A stretch of DNA of 5,000 bases from assembly GCF_937128415.1 (NCBI RefSeq), contig NZ_CAKZMJ010000009.1:1-5000 (forward strand), written 5' to 3'. The notes beneath the pieces are model-generated. The model ran no database searches, had not been told where the DNA came from, and saw only the letters and a list, made by a program, of their open reading frames with translations. The position numbers and the translations under genes were made by a program. Below, piece after piece: positions 1 through 5,000 of the stretch. The DNA comes from an uncultured Caldilinea sp. (GTDB lineage Bacteria > Chloroflexota > Anaerolineae > Caldilineales > Caldilineaceae). Each line of letters opens with the position of its first letter. The first letter of the stretch is position 1.

Positions 1-1182
1 AGCGTCTGCATCAACGGCGCCCGCATCTGGACGGCTACGGTCAGTCAGAGCGGAGCCTACGTCGCCGAGTTCATCCAAAACGGCAACGTCATTGCCTCCC
101 AGCCGCTCACCCTCGCCGCCAACACGCCGCAGACCTTCACCTACCCCGGCGACGCCACCTTGCTCGACGCCGTGCGCCTCGTCTTCAACGGCTACGTCGT
201 CGCCACCGACAACGGTCCCTTCGAGAGCTGCACGCCTACGCCTACGCCAACCCAGACGCCTACGAACACCCCAACGCCGACATCTACTCCGACTCCGACG
301 CCAACGCCGACGTTCACACCAACGCCAACGCCGACGTTCACACCAACGCCAACGCCGACAGGCACGTTGACGCCGACATCGACTCCGACGCCGACCTTTA
401 CGCCAACGCCGACGTTCACGCCGACGCAGACGCCCACGGGCACGTTGACGCCGACATCGACTCCGACGCCGACCTTTACGCCAACGCCGACGTTCACGCC
501 GACGCAGACGCCCACGGGCACGTTGACGCCAACGTCTACGCCGACGCCGACGTTCACGCCAACGCAGACGCCAACGCCTACTGAGACGCCAACATTGACT
601 GTCAGCCTTACGCCTCGATGCACCGATGAGGGGTTAATTTGGGAGATCGTCTCCTCGCAGAGTGGACTCTATCAAGTTCAACTCCTCAGCAATGGAACGG
701 TCATTGAAACCCTGCAGCTAACCCTGACTGCGAACACGACGCAGACCTTTGCGTTTGAAGGCGACTCGACTACGCCCAATGTGGTGAGGGTGCTCTATCA
801 AGATGGCGAGGTGTTGGCGCAGGAAGGCCCCGAACCTTGTGTGAGCGGTCTCTCCGTTGCGCTGGCGCGCGTTTGCACGGCGAACGGCTACGAATGGACC
901 GTGATCACAAATCGCTCCGGCGAGTACGTTGCGCAGTTGGTGAGCAACGGCGTGGTCATCGAGAGCATCAACCTGACGTTGACGGAGTTTGTCGATGAAC
1001 AGTTCATCTTCCGGAACGATCCGACCAGTCCCAGGATCGTGCGGCTGCTCTATCAGGGCAGCGTCTATCTGGAGGAGCCTGGCCCGGCGACAGCCTGCGT
1101 GCCGACTGCGTTGCCGCCTTCGGAAGAGCCGAACTTGCCGGTGATGAACCATTTCCTCTACCTGCCGTCTATTCGACGCTGA
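1..1182 (+). CDS. Secreted/surface protein with three repeated Cys-bracketed beta-domains, a Thr-Pro linker and a YLP-type C-terminal tail (5' end missing)
   Basis: The frame is open from base 1 to the TGA at 1180-1182, giving 393 visible residues. The true start lies upstream; the TTG at 160 is inside the first domain and is not a start. Residues ~1-77, ~203-280 and ~288-366 are three copies of one domain. Shared landmarks are a first Cys, a W-T/E-I/V strand, a 'SG-Y--QL-SNG-VIE' core, an 'LTLT-N--Q-F-F' strand, a 'VR-L-YQG' strand and a closing Cys. Strand-turn patterning suggests an Ig-like or other beta-sandwich fold, which I infer and cannot name. Residues 78-198 are a Thr-Pro-rich linker, probably an extended and possibly O-glycosylated spacer. 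The protein ends MNHFLYLPSIRR, a short hydrophobic YLP segment followed by basic residues. I recall this ending from many Chloroflexota exported proteins, where it may act in surface sorting. The function is unknown; adhesion or a cell-surface structural role is a guess. A strong terminator follows. Confidence 0.85.
   Translation, partial: SVCINGARIWTATVSQSGAYVAEFIQNGNVIASQPLTLAANTPQTFTYPGDATLLDAVRLVFNGYVVATDNGPFESCTPTPTPTQTPTNTPTPTSTPTPTPTPTFTPTPTPTFTPTPTPTGTLTPTSTPTPTFTPTPTFTPTQTPTGTLTPTSTPTPTFTPTPTFTPTQTPTGTLTPTSTPTPTFTPTQTPTPTETPTLTVSLTPRCTDEGLIWEIVSSQSGLYQVQLLSNGTVIETLQLTLTANTTQTFAFEGDSTTPNVVRVLYQDGEVLAQEGPEPCVSGLSVALARVCTANGYEWTVITNRSGEYVAQLVSNGVVIESINLTLTEFVDEQFIFRNDPTSPRIVRLLYQGSVYLEEPGPATACVPTALPPSEEPNLPVMNHFLYLPSIRR
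301..348 (+). repeat. 24-bp direct repeat, two perfect tandem copies
   Basis: Bases 301-324 and 325-348 are identical. Each unit encodes eight residues, Pro-Thr-Pro-Thr-Phe-Thr-Pro-Thr. A truncated third unit follows at 349-360. It lies inside the Thr-Pro linker and keeps frame. Confidence 0.9.
361..576 (+). repeat. 78-bp tandem repeat: two identical copies plus a shortened third
   Basis: Copy 1 (361-438) and copy 2 (439-516) match at all 78 positions. Each encodes 26 residues beginning Gly-Thr-Leu-Thr-Pro-Thr-Ser and carrying two Phe and one Gln at fixed places. Copy 3 (517-576) begins the same way but differs at several third positions and is 18 bp shorter, lacking six residues. All length changes are multiples of three, so frame is kept. 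Perfect identity of copies 1 and 2, synonymous sites included, points to a recent duplication or gene-conversion event. Confidence 0.92.
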
Positions 1183-1239
1183 AGTTCAAGGCGGCTTGCG
1201 GAGAGAGGAACGACCTGGGGACGCAAGGATCGATGAACC

Positions 1240-1280
1240 AAACAGCAAAGGGGAGGTGTTCCCTCCCCTTTGTTGTTTTT
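1240..1280 (+). terminator. Rho-independent terminator after the surface-protein gene
   Basis: A perfect 10-bp stem pairs 1247-1256 (AAAGGGGAGG) with 1262-1271 (CCTCCCCTTT) around the 5-nt loop TGTTC. It extends outward by seven more pairs, one of them G-U, to 1240/1278. On the plus strand a run of T (1276-1280) follows directly, and the next bases are AT-rich. It sits 58 bp past the stop at 1182, in a convergent gap. On the minus strand the hairpin also lies past the HerA stop, but the following bases are only moderately T-rich, so termination from that side is possible but weaker. Confidence 0.92.
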
Positions 1281-1313
1281 GATATTTTCAGAAAGATGGA
1301 CGACGGCTCCGTT

Positions 1314-2993
<1,680 letters not shown>

Positions 2994-3012
2994 GGGACGT
3001 CAATCATGATTC

Positions 3013-3057
3013 TGTGGCGTGTTTCGTATTCCGTGGTGCGTCACGGAACGCGCCACA
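3013..3057. repeat. Intergenic hairpin with 7-bp CGT periodicity
   Basis: Within the 82-bp gap between the HAS-barrel-like gene and herA, TTCCGTG (3029-3035) pairs perfectly with CACGGAA (3042-3048) around a 6-nt loop. After a 7-nt one-sided bulge (3022-3028), TGTGGCGTG (3013-3021) pairs with CGCGCCACA (3049-3057) with one G-U pair. CGT also recurs exactly every 7 bases at 3018, 3025, 3032 and 3039, i.e. degenerate NNCGTNN heptamers. No T-run follows on the minus strand, so it is not a standard terminator. It could be an mRNA-stabilising or attenuating structure between two operon genes, or a dispersed repeat. Confidence 0.7.
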
Positions 3058-3074
3058 CATTCACACGAGTCACT

Positions 3075-3678
<604 letters not shown>

Positions 3679-3684
3679 CGGGGA

Positions 3685-4431
3685 CTACTCCGCCTCCGGA
3701 TCGATGCCCAGCGCAGCGAGCTTCGCCGCCAGCGCAGCTGCGCGCTGCTCGGCCAACTCGGCGCGCGCTCTCTCGGCGAGAAGCTGTCGCTCTTTTTCGG
3801 CCGCCGCTTCCTGGCCGGTGAGCAGAAGGTTCCCATCCGCGTCGCACCAACGCAGCCACACTTGCCTCATGCCTTCATATTCGCCTTCCCACAGCGTCAA
3901 CCCTAGCCCCACTTGATCGAGCCACGGAGCGTCCAGCTCGGTGTAGCGCAGCCCTTGCCGGGCGAAGACGCGCAGCGGACGCTCGCCGATCAGCTTCTTC
4001 GGCTCGTAGACGACATAGTAGGCGACGCCGATGCGGGCGTAGTCGAGCAGTTTATCGCTCAATTCCTTCCCTTCTTTGTTCGAGACAATCTCGATCACGA
4101 CGTCGGGCGGTTTGACGCACTCCCAGACGAAATAGGAGCGATGCTCCTTTTCCCACGGCTCTTCGGGCAGGGCGACGTCCAGGCTGAGCAACACGTCGGG
4201 CACGAGCGCGGGCTCGCGCAGATGATAAAACAAGCCAACGTTGGCCATCGCCACAAACGGACGTCCCTCGCCCGGCCCTCGCCAGGAGGCGTAGAGCGAA
4301 TCGACGAGCAAGCGCATCTGGCGCTCGGAAAAGAGATCGTCCACGGGCGCTTCATCCTCGGTGACGAGGTGGGAGAGATCGAGTTTCTGGATAGGAAGCT
4401 CCTCGGCTTCCTGCATGACAGGCTCTGCCAT
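3685..4431 (-). CDS. Uma2-family (DUF820, PD-(D/E)XK fold) putative endonuclease with C-terminal coiled coil
   Basis: 248 residues. The core matches the Uma2/DUF820 family. It has VPDVLLSLDV at 77-86 and the PPDVVIEIVSNKEGKE stretch at 108-123. D110 and E114 are likely acidic active-site residues, and the nearby lysines (K119, K122, K127) are candidates for the K of PD-(D/E)XK. Next comes the family's 'K-LDYARIGVAYYVVYEP' helix-strand at 127-144. Residues ~205-240 are an Ala/Glu/Arg-rich coiled coil ending LAALGIDPEAE, a common tail in this family and perhaps for oligomerisation. The fold is restriction-endonuclease-like; biological targets of the family are poorly known and many copies occur per genome in Chloroflexota and cyanobacteria. 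The ATG at 4431 is supported by AAGGAG 8 nt upstream and by a promoter at 4484-4512. It appears to be the first gene of the unit, 6 bp ahead of the HAS-barrel-like gene. Confidence 0.9.
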   Translation of the reverse strand: MAEPVMQEAEELPIQKLDLSHLVTEDEAPVDDLFSERQMRLLVDSLYASWRGPGEGRPFVAMANVGLFYHLREPALVPDVLLSLDVALPEEPWEKEHRSYFVWECVKPPDVVIEIVSNKEGKELSDKLLDYARIGVAYYVVYEPKKLIGERPLRVFARQGLRYTELDAPWLDQVGLGLTLWEGEYEGMRQVWLRWCDADGNLLLTGQEAAAEKERQLLAERARAELAEQRAAALAAKLAALGIDPEAE

Positions 4432-4439
4432 GACATTGT

Positions 4440-4445
4440 CTCCTT
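4440..4445 (-). promoter_or_regulatory. Ribosome binding site of the Uma2 gene
   Basis: AAGGAG on the minus strand, 8 nt ahead of the ATG at 4431. It is the strongest Shine-Dalgarno match seen in the unit and fixes this start; by contrast herA has no clear site. Confidence 0.85.
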
Positions 4446-4483
4446 CAAGGAACCCGGGCGCACTTCAGCAGACGCCTGCGCCT

Positions 4484-5000
<517 letters not shown>

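Larger units (their letters stand above)
232..594 (+). repeat. Thr-Xaa dipeptide low-complexity tract (coding linker)
   Basis: In-frame region of the surface protein (residues 78-198) in which every second residue is Thr without exception. The alternating residue is mostly Pro, with periodic Ser, Phe, Gln, Gly, Leu, Asn and Glu. The codons are dominated by ACG alternating with CCG/CCA, so the DNA is itself a 6-bp-scale repeat. Such tracts usually serve as stiff extended spacers between extracellular domains and can be O-glycosylated; that role is inferred. The antisense frame reads as a Val-Gly repeat only because of this composition. Confidence 0.95.

Noticed and set aside
301..576. CRISPR-like or minisatellite array
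   Set aside because: The repeats are contiguous, have no unique spacers and are in frame within a coding Thr-Pro linker.
192..623. Minus-strand 143-residue frame rich in Val-Gly
   Set aside because: It is the antisense reading of the Thr-Pro codon repeat, has no family resemblance, and the plus-strand frame joins conserved repeated domains on both sides.
718..1152. Minus-strand 144-residue frame
   Set aside because: Antisense to the second and third repeated domains of the surface protein; Arg/His-rich shadow.

Overview
The window is GC-rich bacterial DNA that most resembles a member of the Chloroflexota (Anaerolineae/Caldilinea/Roseiflexus-like). This is an inference from three signs: a secreted Thr-Pro-rich protein ending in a YLP-type basic tail, a Uma2-family nuclease gene, and a HerA ATPase encoded beside a free-standing HAS-barrel-like protein. 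No rRNA, tRNA or CRISPR array is visible.

Layout. (a) Positions 1-1182, plus strand: the 3' part of a gene for a large surface or secreted protein. It has three copies of a ~77-residue beta-type domain, each bracketed by a pair of cysteines. A 121-residue linker in which every second residue is Thr separates copies 1 and 2. The DNA of this linker contains a perfect 78-bp tandem duplication. (b) Positions 1183-1313: a convergent intergenic gap with a strong rho-independent terminator. (c) Positions 1314-4431, minus strand: three genes that look like one transcription unit, read from 4431 down to 1314. They are a Uma2-family PD-(D/E)XK nuclease, a 200-residue HAS-barrel-like protein 6 bp behind it, and, after an 82-bp gap with a heptamer-periodic hairpin, a HerA/DUF87 hexameric DNA-translocase ATPase. 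(d) Positions 4432-4597: a short intergenic region with a good sigma70-type promoter for the Uma2 gene and a dyad over its -35/spacer. (e) Positions 4598-5000, minus strand: the C-terminal half of a MalG/UgpE-type sugar ABC transporter permease, cut by the window end.

How the genes may work together. HerA ATPases normally pump DNA to a partner nuclease, classically NurA, and HAS-barrels mediate assembly of these hexamers. Here the visible partner candidates are the small HAS-barrel-like protein and the Uma2 nuclease; no NurA is in the window. A HerA / HAS-barrel / Uma2 unit is therefore the most interesting hypothesis in this window. However, Uma2 genes are very numerous and scattered in such genomes, so the linkage could be incidental. 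The surface protein and the sugar permease look unrelated to this unit.
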